Shown piece after piece: positions 33,583-41,740 of a DNA stretch of 64,000 nucleotides. Numbering within the stretch: position 1 is the first letter of the stretch; every line of letters starts with the position of its first letter. A model generated the notes under the pieces. That model did not search any database. It saw only the letters and a list, made by a program, of their open reading frames with translations, and had not been told where the DNA came from. The position numbers and the translations under genes were made by a program. Source of the DNA: DASZHJ01 sp035581425. Lineage in GTDB: Bacteria > Pseudomonadota > Alphaproteobacteria > ATCC43930 > CGMCC-115725. Location: NCBI GenBank assembly GCA_035581425.1, contig DATJVP010000123.1:1-64000 (forward strand). The letters run 5' to 3'.

Positions 33583-34973
33583 CGGCAATGCGCGCGAGCC
33601 TCGCGGCGGTCCCGCTCTCGAACCTCGAGGGCATGGGCTGGCCCGCGATTCCGACGCCACATTCCGCGCACATGCTCGCGATTCAGCAACAGCTCGGCCA
33701 ATCGCAATGGTGGCCGCGCACACAGCTGCGCGACTGGCAATTCCGCCAACTCCGCCCTCTTTTCGAGCATGCCTCCCGCACCGTCCCCTTCTACGCCGCC
33801 CATCTCGCCTCCGCCGGCTACCGGCCCGGGCAGGAAATCGACGAGGAGTTCTGGCGACGCCTGCCGCTGCTCACGCGGCTCGACCTGCGCAAGGCGGGAG
33901 CCGCGATTCGCAGCACCGACGTCCCCAGAGCGCACGGCAAGATCGCCGAGACCGACACCTCGGGCTCGACCGGCACGCCGATCAAGGTGCCGAAGACCGA
34001 AGCGGAGCAGCTCGTATGGTCCTCGCTCGCGCTCCGCGAGGAACTCTGGCATCGCCGCGACTGGCACGCGAAGGTCGCGGTGATCCGTGCCTCCGGCAAT
34101 GCAACGACGGGCCAGCACATGCCGAATTGGGGCTCGCCGCTCGCAGGCATCTTCGCGACCGGCCCCGTCTCCGCCTTCGAGATCAGGAGCGACGTGGTGC
34201 GGCAGGCGGAATGGCTGCGGCGCGAGGACCCCGACTATCTCCTGACCTTCGGCACCAACGTCGTCTTCCTCTGCGAGGAGTTCCGCGCGCGGGGCTGGCG
34301 GTTGCCGCGTCTGCGCGAAGTGCGCACGGTGGGCGAGGTGATCGAGCCCGAGACCCGCCGCCTCTGCCGCGAGGTCTGGGGCGCCGGCATCACCGACATC
34401 TACTCGTGCGAGGAGGCGGGCTATCTCGCCTTCCAATGTCCGGAAGCCGAAGGCTATCACGTGCAGATGGAGGGCTCGCTTGTGGAAGTGCTGGACGAGA
34501 GCGGCGCCTCCTGCGCACCCGGGAAGACCGGGCGCGTCGTGGTCACGACGCTCCACAACTACGCCATGCCGCTTTTGCGCTACGAGCTCGGCGACGTGGC
34601 GGAAGTTGGCGGCCCCTGTCCGTGCGGACGCGGGCTCGAGGTGCTGACGCGCATGGTGGGCCGCGCGCGCGATCAAGTACGCCTTCCCAACGGCGAGAAG
34701 CGCTACGCCTGGCAGAGCCCGAAGAAGCTCGCGGAGATCGAGCCGATCCTGCGCTATCAGGTCGCGCAGGTCGCGCTCGACGAGCTCGAGGTCCGGCTGG
34801 TTGCGACGCGGAAGCTGACGCCCGAGGAGGAAGATGCCTTCCGCCGCGCCGTCGTCGCCAATCTCGGCTACGACTTCCGCTTCCGTTTCGTCTACCGCAG
34901 GGATATTCCGCGCGCGCCCGGCGGCAAGTACTTCGTCTTCCGCTCCGAGCTCGAAGTGCCCGCGCCGGGCTGA
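33579..34973 (+). CDS. PaaK/CapK-like adenylate-forming ligase (copy 1)
   Basis: This is an adenylate-forming enzyme of the phenylacetate-CoA ligase/CapK type. From the GTG at 33579, overlapping the previous stop, it has 464 residues; an ATG at 33588 is equally possible. The nucleotide motif DTSGSTGTPI is near residue 124. A second core motif, IYSCEEAGYLAFQCPE, is near 272. ELGDVAEVGGPCPCGRGLEVL with the Cys-x-Cys-Gly-Arg element typical of this branch is near 340. The acyl substrate is not known. A close paralogue follows seven bases after its stop. Confidence 0.82.
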   Translation: MTAMRASLAAVPLSNLEGMGWPAIPTPHSAHMLAIQQQLGQSQWWPRTQLRDWQFRQLRPLFEHASRTVPFYAAHLASAGYRPGQEIDEEFWRRLPLLTRLDLRKAGAAIRSTDVPRAHGKIAETDTSGSTGTPIKVPKTEAEQLVWSSLALREELWHRRDWHAKVAVIRASGNATTGQHMPNWGSPLAGIFATGPVSAFEIRSDVVRQAEWLRREDPDYLLTFGTNVVFLCEEFRARGWRLPRLREVRTVGEVIEPETRRLCREVWGAGITDIYSCEEAGYLAFQCPEAEGYHVQMEGSLVEVLDESGASCAPGKTGRVVVTTLHNYAMPLLRYELGDVAEVGGPCPCGRGLEVLTRMVGRARDQVRLPNGEKRYAWQSPKKLAEIEPILRYQVAQVALDELEVRLVATRKLTPEEEDAFRRAVVANLGYDFRFRFVYRRDIPRAPGGKYFVFRSELEVPAPG

Positions 34974-34980
34974 CCCCGCC

Positions 34981-36360
34981 GTGTCTCCACCGAGCATCCC
35001 GCGCTCCGCTTTCGCCAAAGCCGCGTGGCCGGCGCTTCCCACGGGCTTTGCGGCCCAGATGCTGGCGCTGCTGCAGCAGTTCGAGCAGTCGCAGTGGTGG
35101 CCGCCCGAGCGTCACGCGCAGCTTCAGTTCCGCCAGCTCGGCGTGCTGCTCAATTACGCCTTCGAACGCGTGCCGTTCAACCGGGAGCGCCTCGCTTCCG
35201 CAGGCTACCGGCCCGGCATGGAGGTGACGACAGAGCTTTGGGCGCGCATTCCCGTCGTGACGCGGCGCGAGCTGCAGGCGCTGGGCGACGCCGCCATCGC
35301 GCCGGATCTGCCGAAGGATCACGGCAGCCTCATCGCGGATTCGACCTCGGGCTCGACCGGCGTGCCGCTGCGGATCGCCAAGAGCGATCATGTGCAGACG
35401 ATCTGGAGCGCGATCACGCTCCGCGAGGCGCTTTGGCACCGCCGCGATTTTCGCCTGAAGCTCGGCGCCCTCAAGCGCGATCCCGAAGGTCTCGCCTTTG
35501 CGCCGGCGGGCCGCGCCTATCCGGACTGGGCCGCCCCCTTCGCCGCGGTCTACGAGACCGGGCCTGCGACGTTGCTCGACAGCCGCTGCACGACGGCAGA
35601 GCGCGCGGCCTGGCTCCTCCAGGAGCGGCCCGCCTATCTCGTGGGATTCCCGAGCCTGATCCGCGACCTCGCGCGGGATCTTCTCGAGCGCGGCATCTCC
35701 TACACGGGCCTCAGGGGTGTGAACACGCGAGGCGAGCCGGTAGAGACGGAGTTGCGCGAGCTCTGCCGGCGCGCCTTCGGCGTCGAGGTCGCCGACATGT
35801 ACAGCGCCAACGAGGTCGGGTACGTCGCCCTACAATGCCCGGACGCGGAGCAATTTCACGTGCAGTCGGAATCGTCACTGGTGGAGGTGCTGGACGGCGA
35901 GGGCCGGCCGTGTGCGCCCGGCGAGGTCGGAACGATCGTGGTGACGCCGATCCACAACTTCGCGATGCCGATGCTCCGCTACGCGCTCGGCGATCTCGCG
36001 GAGGTGGGAGCGCCCTGCGCTTGCGGGCGCGGTCTCCCGGTGCTGCGACGCATCCTCGGCCGGGCGCGCGACACGCTGGCGCTGCCCTCAGGCACCCGGC
36101 GCTACGCACGGATCGAGACGAAGACGCTGCAGCAGATACCGGGGATCGTGCAGTTCCAGGTCGTGCAGAAGACACTCTACGACATCGAGATGAAGCTGGT
36201 GACGCGCCGAAGCCTCGGGCCGGAAGAGGAGGCGATGCTCCGCGCCGAGGTCAAGAAATCGCTTGGCGACCATCTCTCTGTCGTGTTCACCTATCACGAT
36301 GAGATCGCGCGCGCGCCGAGCGGCAAATATTTCGACTTCATGTCGGAGATTCCTGCTTAG
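34981..36360 (+). CDS. PaaK/CapK-like adenylate-forming ligase (copy 2)
   Basis: This is a second adenylate-forming ligase of the PaaK/CapK type, 459 residues from the GTG at 34981. It matches copy 1 along the whole length: both have QFEQSQWWP-like and ASAGYRPG segments near the N terminus. Its own core motifs are DSTSGSTGVPLR, MYSANEVGYVALQCPD and GAPCACGRGLPVL. Side-by-side copies suggest a duplication with divergence of acyl specificity or a heteromeric enzyme. The solute-binding protein gene starts inside its 3-prime end. Confidence 0.82.
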   Translation: MSPPSIPRSAFAKAAWPALPTGFAAQMLALLQQFEQSQWWPPERHAQLQFRQLGVLLNYAFERVPFNRERLASAGYRPGMEVTTELWARIPVVTRRELQALGDAAIAPDLPKDHGSLIADSTSGSTGVPLRIAKSDHVQTIWSAITLREALWHRRDFRLKLGALKRDPEGLAFAPAGRAYPDWAAPFAAVYETGPATLLDSRCTTAERAAWLLQERPAYLVGFPSLIRDLARDLLERGISYTGLRGVNTRGEPVETELRELCRRAFGVEVADMYSANEVGYVALQCPDAEQFHVQSESSLVEVLDGEGRPCAPGEVGTIVVTPIHNFAMPMLRYALGDLAEVGAPCACGRGLPVLRRILGRARDTLALPSGTRRYARIETKTLQQIPGIVQFQVVQKTLYDIEMKLVTRRSLGPEEEAMLRAEVKKSLGDHLSVVFTYHDEIARAPSGKYFDFMSEIPA

Positions 36361-37921
36361 CCTCGCGCTGTTTGCGGCGTCATTCTTCCTCGTTGCATCG
36401 CCGGTACCGCAAGCGGCAGCCGAGGAATTGCGCATCGCGGTCGTGACCGAGCCGACCTCGCTCGATCCGCTCTTCCGCCTGGTCGGGCCCGACGAGCAGA
36501 TCGCACGCCACTTCTTCGATCCGCTCGTGCTGCAAGACGAGCACCAGCACCTCACGCCGGGACTAGCGCTGAGCTGGCGCACGGTGGACGACACGACCTG
36601 GGAGTTCAAGCTGCGTCAGGGCGTACGCTTCTCGGACGGCTCGCTCTTCACCGCGCAGGACGTGGCGGCGAGCCTCGAGCGCGCCGCGGGGCTGCAGAAC
36701 TCGATCGGCGGCTACGGCATCTACACGCGCCAGGTGACACGAGCGGAGATCGTCGACGACTACACGATCCGCCTCCACACCGCCACGCCCTATCCGTCCA
36801 TGCCCTTCGACTTGAGCCCGGTCTGGATCGTCTCGCACAAGGTGGCGAGAGAGCCGACGGAGGCGTTCAACACCGGCAAGGCCGTGATCGGCACCGGACC
36901 GTTCCGTCTCGTGCAGTGGGTACGGGGCGAGCGGCTGGTGCTGGAGCGAAATCCCGACTACTGGGGCCGCAAGCCCGCTTGGGAGCGCGTCGTCATCAAC
37001 TTCATCCCGAACGACAGCGCGCGAATCGCGGCGCTGCTCGCGGGCGACGTCGATTTCATCGAGATGGTGCCGCCGAGCGCGATGGATGGCATCAAGTCCA
37101 ACCCGGCGTTCCGTCTCGTCGCGGGGATTTCCGCGCGGGTGATTTACCTCACCTTCGACAGCTACCGGGAGCAGACCCCCTTTGCCTTCGACGCGCACGG
37201 CGATGCGCTCCCCGGCAATCCGCTGCGCGACCGGCGCGTCCGCTTGGCGATCTCGAAGGCGGTCGACCGGCAGGCGATCGTCGAGAAGATCATGCAGGGG
37301 GCGGCAGAGAGCGCGGGGCAGCTCGTCCCCGACACCTATTTCGGCGCGAGCACGAAGCTCCGGCCCGAGCCCTACGACCCCGAGGGCGCGCGTGCCTTGC
37401 TGGCGGCGGCGGGATATCCCAGCGGCTTCGCCATCACCTTGCAGGTTCCGAACGACCGCTACGTCAGCGCGGAGAAGGTCGGCATCGCCATCGGGCAGAT
37501 GTTGTCGCGGATCGGCATCGAGACGCGCGTCGATGCCATGCCCGAGAGCATCTACAAGTCGCGCGCCGCGAAGTTCGAGTTCAGTTTCTTCCTGCAGGGC
37601 TGGTACTCGGAATCCGCGGAGGCCTCGAACTCGCTGCGCGCCATCGTCGCGACCCGCGACGCCACGCGGGGCTGGGGCGTCGCCAATCGTGGCCGCTACT
37701 CCAATCCCGACTTCGATGAACTGCTGCGCAGAGCGGTCGCCACCCCCGCGGACGGCGCACGGTCCGCGCTCCTGGCGGAAGCGATGGAGATGGCCATGGA
37801 GGACGCGGCGGTGGTGCCGCTGTATCTCGAGGGAAGCACCTGGGCCTTCCGCAAGGATCTAGCCTATGTGTCCCGGCTCGACCAGTTCACCCTCGCGCAG
37901 GAAGTGACACGCGCTCACTGA
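36299..37921 (+). CDS. ABC transporter substrate-binding protein, family 5
   Basis: This is a periplasmic solute-binding protein of the peptide/nickel/opine class (SBP_bac_5). From the ATG at 36299 it has 540 residues with a basic leader and hydrophobic signal segment ending AAAEE near residue 43. The fold markers are VVTEPTSLDPLFR, WEFKLRQGVRFSDG and GTGPFRLVQWVRGERLVLERNPDYWG. The start overlaps the preceding gene by 62 bases and no good ribosome binding site was seen, so the exact start is unsure. No permease or ATPase gene is nearby. Confidence 0.85.
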   Translation: MRSRARRAANISTSCRRFLLSLALFAASFFLVASPVPQAAAEELRIAVVTEPTSLDPLFRLVGPDEQIARHFFDPLVLQDEHQHLTPGLALSWRTVDDTTWEFKLRQGVRFSDGSLFTAQDVAASLERAAGLQNSIGGYGIYTRQVTRAEIVDDYTIRLHTATPYPSMPFDLSPVWIVSHKVAREPTEAFNTGKAVIGTGPFRLVQWVRGERLVLERNPDYWGRKPAWERVVINFIPNDSARIAALLAGDVDFIEMVPPSAMDGIKSNPAFRLVAGISARVIYLTFDSYREQTPFAFDAHGDALPGNPLRDRRVRLAISKAVDRQAIVEKIMQGAAESAGQLVPDTYFGASTKLRPEPYDPEGARALLAAAGYPSGFAITLQVPNDRYVSAEKVGIAIGQMLSRIGIETRVDAMPESIYKSRAAKFEFSFFLQGWYSESAEASNSLRAIVATRDATRGWGVANRGRYSNPDFDELLRRAVATPADGARSALLAEAMEMAMEDAAVVPLYLEGSTWAFRKDLAYVSRLDQFTLAQEVTRAH

Positions 37922-38005
37922 GGCAAGCGAGATTTCTGTTGCCCTCGCGGGAAGCGATGGCGACGATACCGCGCGTGCCGATCCCTGAGGAGGCGAGACG
38001 CCAGC

Positions 38006-39214
38006 ATGGCCCGAGAGGATGAGGCGCGGCCGAGCCTGCCCCTCGCGGGCCTCCGCGTTGCGGAGTTCTCGCATGCGATCATGGGACCCTCGGCGGGGAT
38101 GGTGCTCGCCGATCTCGGCGCCGAGGTGATCAAGGTCGAGCCCGCGCCCGAAGGCGATCCGACGCGGCGCCTCACGGGTTCGGGCGTGGGATTCTTCGGC
38201 TTCTACAATCGCAACAAGAAAAGCCTCGCGATCGACTTGAAATCGCCGCGCGCGCGTCCCGTGATCGAGGCGTTGATCCGGCGGAGCGATGTGCTCATCG
38301 AGAATTTCGCGGCCGGCACCATGGAGCGGCTGGGGCTAGGTCAAGCCGCCGTCGCCGCGCTCAACCCGCGCCTCGTCTATGCCTCGCTCAAGGGGTTTCT
38401 CTCCGGCCCCTACGAGCGCCGCCGCGCGCTCGACGAGGTCGTGCAGATGATGAGCGGGCTCGCCTATATGACGGGGCCGCCGGGACGGCCGCTCCGCGCG
38501 GGCGCCTCGGTGATCGACGTGATGGGCGGGTTCGGTGCGGTGATCGGCATTCTCGCGGCTCTGCGCGAGCGCGACCGCACCGGGAAGGGCGGCACGGTCA
38601 CGGCCGGCCTCTTCGAGGCCGCGGCCTTCCTCATGGGCCAGCACATGGTGAACGCGGTCTACCTGCCGGGCCCGCTGCAGCCGATGTCGATCCGCAACAG
38701 CGCCTGGGGCGTCTACGACATCTTCGAGAGCCGCGAGGGGAAGCCGATCTTCATCGGCATCGTCACGGACACGCAGTGGCGGCGTTTCTGCGCGGTCTTC
38801 GAGCGCCAAGACCTGCTGGAGGAGCCGGAGTTCCGCTCCAACACGAGCCGCGTCGCTGCGCGGCCGCGGCTCGTGCCCTTGCTCACGGAATTCTTCAAGC
38901 GCTTCGGCACCGTGGACCTCATCGCCAAATGCGAGGAGGCCGAGCTCGCCTTCGCCCCCGTCAACACGCCGACCGACCTCTTCGACGATCCTCACCTGAC
39001 CGCCGACGGGCACCTGCGCGCGAGCCGCATGCCCGACGGCAAAGTGATCCCGGTGCCGCGCTTGCCCATCGAGATCGACGGCGCAAGCTTCACGGTCCGC
39101 GAGGACCCGCCTGCGGCGGGCGCGGATTCACGCTCGATCCTCAGCGAGCTCGGTTTCACGGCCTCCGAGATCGATGAGCTCGCAGGCGCAGGTATCGTGC
39201 AGCTCCCTGAATAG
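38006..39214 (+). CDS. Class III CoA transferase (CaiB/BaiF family)
   Basis: This 402-residue acyl-CoA transferase is of the formyl-CoA transferase/CaiB type, which moves CoA between carboxylic acids. The N terminus has the common LAGLRVAEFSHAIMGPSAGMVLADLGAEVIKVE. The acylated catalytic Asp is in RALDEVVQMMSGLAYMTG near residue 137. GAVIGILAALRERDRTGKGG follows. It starts 84 bases after the solute-binding gene with GAGGAGG upstream. With the two CoA ligases before it, it suggests activation of an imported acid. Confidence 0.88.
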   Translation: MAREDEARPSLPLAGLRVAEFSHAIMGPSAGMVLADLGAEVIKVEPAPEGDPTRRLTGSGVGFFGFYNRNKKSLAIDLKSPRARPVIEALIRRSDVLIENFAAGTMERLGLGQAAVAALNPRLVYASLKGFLSGPYERRRALDEVVQMMSGLAYMTGPPGRPLRAGASVIDVMGGFGAVIGILAALRERDRTGKGGTVTAGLFEAAAFLMGQHMVNAVYLPGPLQPMSIRNSAWGVYDIFESREGKPIFIGIVTDTQWRRFCAVFERQDLLEEPEFRSNTSRVAARPRLVPLLTEFFKRFGTVDLIAKCEEAELAFAPVNTPTDLFDDPHLTADGHLRASRMPDGKVIPVPRLPIEIDGASFTVREDPPAAGADSRSILSELGFTASEIDELAGAGIVQLPE

Positions 39215-39246
39215 CCGCCCCCCTTGAGGGGGGAGTAGGTCGGCAT

Positions 39247-39936
39247 TTACGTCAGACTCACGCCGAACGCTTCGCGGAAGGCGCGCGTGCCCTTCGGAGT
39301 GATTGCGACGGCGCGGGTGTTGGGGAGGCGGCGGATCCAGCCGGCGTCGAAAGCGCGGGCGCAGAGCGCGGCGCCGACGGCGCCGGCGATGTGGGCGCGG
39401 CGTTCGCTCCAATCGAGGCAGGGACGGCAGAGGATACGCTTGCTCCTGCGGTTCTCGGGCTCCACAGCGACGCCTAGGCGCGCGAGCTCGGCGCGCCCGC
39501 TTTCCGTGACGATGCCGCCGTCGCGCGAGAGTTCGACGTGGCCCGCCTCGGCAAGCGCGTCCGCGAGCGCGACGCCGAGCCGACCGGCGAGATGGTCGTA
39601 GCAGGTGCGCGCGGTGCGCAGCGCCTGGTCGCGCGGGCCCACGACGGGGGCGGGACGGATCGCCGCCGCCACCTGCATGATGCCCTCGAGCAGTCGCGCG
39701 ACTTCGGGATGGGCGAGCCGGTGATAGCGATGCCGGCCCTGCGCTTCGACCGAGAGGAGTCCCGCGGTGGTGAGACGCGCGAGATGGCTGCTCGCGGTCT
39801 GCGGCGTGACACCCGCAGCCGAGGCAAGCTCCGCCGCGGTGAGCGCGCGGCCATCCAGCAGCACGCCCAGCATCGCCGCGCGCGCGGGCTCGCCCACGAG
39901 TGCTGCAATTCCCGCGATTTCGTTGACGCTCGTCAT
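39247..39936 (-). CDS. ArsR-family transcriptional regulator
   Basis: This 229-residue winged-helix regulator of the ArsR family starts at the ATG at 39936. The N-terminal DNA-binding domain reads LVGEPARAAMLGVLLDG, then ELASAAGVTPQTASSHLARLTTAGLLSVEAQGRHRYHRL. The second half carries the Cys residues ILCRPCLDWSERR and may sense an effector. A metal or thiol sensor is possible, since its Cys-x-x-Cys is placed centrally. It is divergent from the MFS transporter gene, with a shared gap of 98 bases that should hold both promoters. Confidence 0.88.
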   Translation of the reverse strand: MTSVNEIAGIAALVGEPARAAMLGVLLDGRALTAAELASAAGVTPQTASSHLARLTTAGLLSVEAQGRHRYHRLAHPEVARLLEGIMQVAAAIRPAPVVGPRDQALRTARTCYDHLAGRLGVALADALAEAGHVELSRDGGIVTESGRAELARLGVAVEPENRRSKRILCRPCLDWSERRAHIAGAVGAALCARAFDAGWIRRLPNTRAVAITPKGTRAFREAFGVSLT

Positions 39937-40034
39937 GGTGCAACTCCCGGACCCGGAGCCTAGCGGCAGCGGGCCTGCTATGCTTCGATGGCGATCGTAG
40001 CATCGCAGCGGTACCGCGGTCGATGCTCCCACCC

Positions 40035-41294
40035 ATGACGACCATCCCGATTTCCGAGCAATCCGTCGCGCCGCGCTTCTTCGGCTGGCGCATCGTATCG
40101 GCCGCCTTCGTCCTCGCGATCTTCGGCTGGGGCGCGGGCTTCTATGGGCCGCCCATCTATCTGCACGCGGTGATCTCGCGCACGCATTGGTCGCTGGGAT
40201 TCGTCTCCGCCGCCGTCACGCTGCATTTCCTGATCGGTGCGGTGGTGGTCGCCAATCTGCCGGCGCTCCATCGCCGCTTTGGTGTCCCACTCGTCACGGC
40301 GGCGGGCGCGGTGGCCCTCGCGCTGGGCGTTCTCGGCTGGGCGCTTGCGCACGAGCCCTGGCAGCTTCTCCTGGCGACGCTCCCGAGCGGTGCCGGCTGG
40401 GTCGCGATGGGGGCGGCGGCCGTCAACGCGATCGTCGCTCCCTGGTTCGTCGCAAAGCGGCCGGCGGCGCTCGCCATGGCCTACAACGGCGCAAGCATCG
40501 GCGGCGTCGTCTTCTCGCCGCTCTGGGTACTCCTCATCGAGGAACTCGGCTTCGCCACCGCTGCCGCCGCGGTGGGCGTTGTGATGGTTGTCGTCGTGGG
40601 AGCACTCTCTCGCGGCATCTTCGCACTGACGCCGGAGCGGCTCGGACAGCAGCCCGACGGCGCCACCCAACTAACCGTGCCGAAATCCGCGGGCATGAAC
40701 GCTCCTGTGTTGCCAGGGCGCGCGCTTTGGCGGAGCCCGCGCTTCCTCACCCTAGCGGCCGGTATGGCGCTCGGGCTCTTCGCGCAGATCGGGCTCATCG
40801 CTCATCTCTTCTCGCTGCTGGTGCCGGCGCTCGGCGAGCAAGGCGCAGGGCTTGCAATGGGAGGTGCCACGGCGGCCGCGATCGGCGGACGGAGCCTCGT
40901 CAATCTGCTGATGCCCGCGGGTGCTGACCGCCGCCTGATCGCCTCAGTCAGTTATCTCGTGCAGGTCGGGGGCTCGCTGCTCCTCATCCTCGCCGCCGGG
41001 AGCGACGTGCCGCTCCTCCTGCTGGGCGTCGCCTGCTTCGGTCTCGGAATCGGCAATGCGACTTCGCTGCCGCCCTTGATCGCGCAAGTGGAGTTCGCGC
41101 GTGAGGACGTGCTGCGCGCGATCGCCCTCATCGTCGCGATCGCGCAGGCGAGCTATGCCTTCGCCCCCGCGGCCTTCGGCGCGATCCGCGCGCTCACGCC
41201 GGCGGAGGGCAGCGCGGTGCCCCTGGTCTTCGCGGCGGCGGCGGGATTGCAGCTCATGGCGATCGGCTGTCTTCTCTTCGGGCGCAGAGGCTGA
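40035..41294 (+). CDS. Major facilitator superfamily transporter
   Basis: This is a 12-helix MFS permease of about 419 residues. Conserved MFS elements appear: FGWGAGFYGPPIYL in helix 1 and AYNGASIGGVVFSPLW after the central part of the first half. A large loop (LTPERLGQQPDG) lies between the halves, and the second half ends near GRRG. It is divergent from the ArsR gene, so it may be the regulator's target. The substrate is unknown. An upstream ATG at 40023 adds four codons and is also possible. Confidence 0.85.
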   Translation: MTTIPISEQSVAPRFFGWRIVSAAFVLAIFGWGAGFYGPPIYLHAVISRTHWSLGFVSAAVTLHFLIGAVVVANLPALHRRFGVPLVTAAGAVALALGVLGWALAHEPWQLLLATLPSGAGWVAMGAAAVNAIVAPWFVAKRPAALAMAYNGASIGGVVFSPLWVLLIEELGFATAAAAVGVVMVVVVGALSRGIFALTPERLGQQPDGATQLTVPKSAGMNAPVLPGRALWRSPRFLTLAAGMALGLFAQIGLIAHLFSLLVPALGEQGAGLAMGGATAAAIGGRSLVNLLMPAGADRRLIASVSYLVQVGGSLLLILAAGSDVPLLLLGVACFGLGIGNATSLPPLIAQVEFAREDVLRAIALIVAIAQASYAFAPAAFGAIRALTPAEGSAVPLVFAAAAGLQLMAIGCLLFGRRG

Positions 41295-41303
41295 GCGCCG
41301 ACC

Positions 41304-41654
41304 TCAGGGCGACCCGTGCGTCTTGATGTCGCCGCGGCGCTTGCGGACGTAGTCCTCGAGCCGGCGGCGCACTGCATCGAAGGCATCGCGCACGGCGACG
41401 TATATGTCCTCGTGCGAGTGATCCTCGGCGGGAGCGTGATTGACCACGAGCTCGGCGCCGGGCACGGTCAGATCGACGCGCACCTTATAGAGCTTGCCCT
41501 TGCGGTTGCGCCGGTTCACGGCCTCGACCGCAACGCGGCAGCCGGTAATGCGGTCGAAATGCTGCTCAAGCTCCTCGGCGCGAACGCGAATCTTCGCCTC
41601 CACCGCCTCGGACGCATCGAGATTGCGAAAGGTTATCTGTAGCGGAAGTTGCAT
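41304..41654 (-). CDS. hpf: Ribosome hibernation-promoting factor (short form)
   Basis: This is a ribosome-associated inhibitor of the HPF/RaiA (sigma-54 modulation protein) family. The ATG at 41654 follows GGAGGGC and gives 116 residues. The family pattern is LQITFRNLDASEAVEAKIRVRAEELEQHF at the start, then VRVDLTVPGAELVV and HEDIYVAVRDAFDAVRRRLEDY. There is no C-terminal dimerisation domain, so it is the short type. It converges with the MFS gene and is not next to rpoN here. Confidence 0.88.
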   Translation of the reverse strand: MQLPLQITFRNLDASEAVEAKIRVRAEELEQHFDRITGCRVAVEAVNRRNRKGKLYKVRVDLTVPGAELVVNHAPAEDHSHEDIYVAVRDAFDAVRRRLEDYVRKRRGDIKTHGSP

Positions 41655-41740
41655 GATGCCCTCCTTCCAGACTGACATGGTATTCGAAAGGGCGGCAAGC
41701 AAGCGCTTGCGCTATGCAACCTCCTGGTTCGCAGCTCGCC

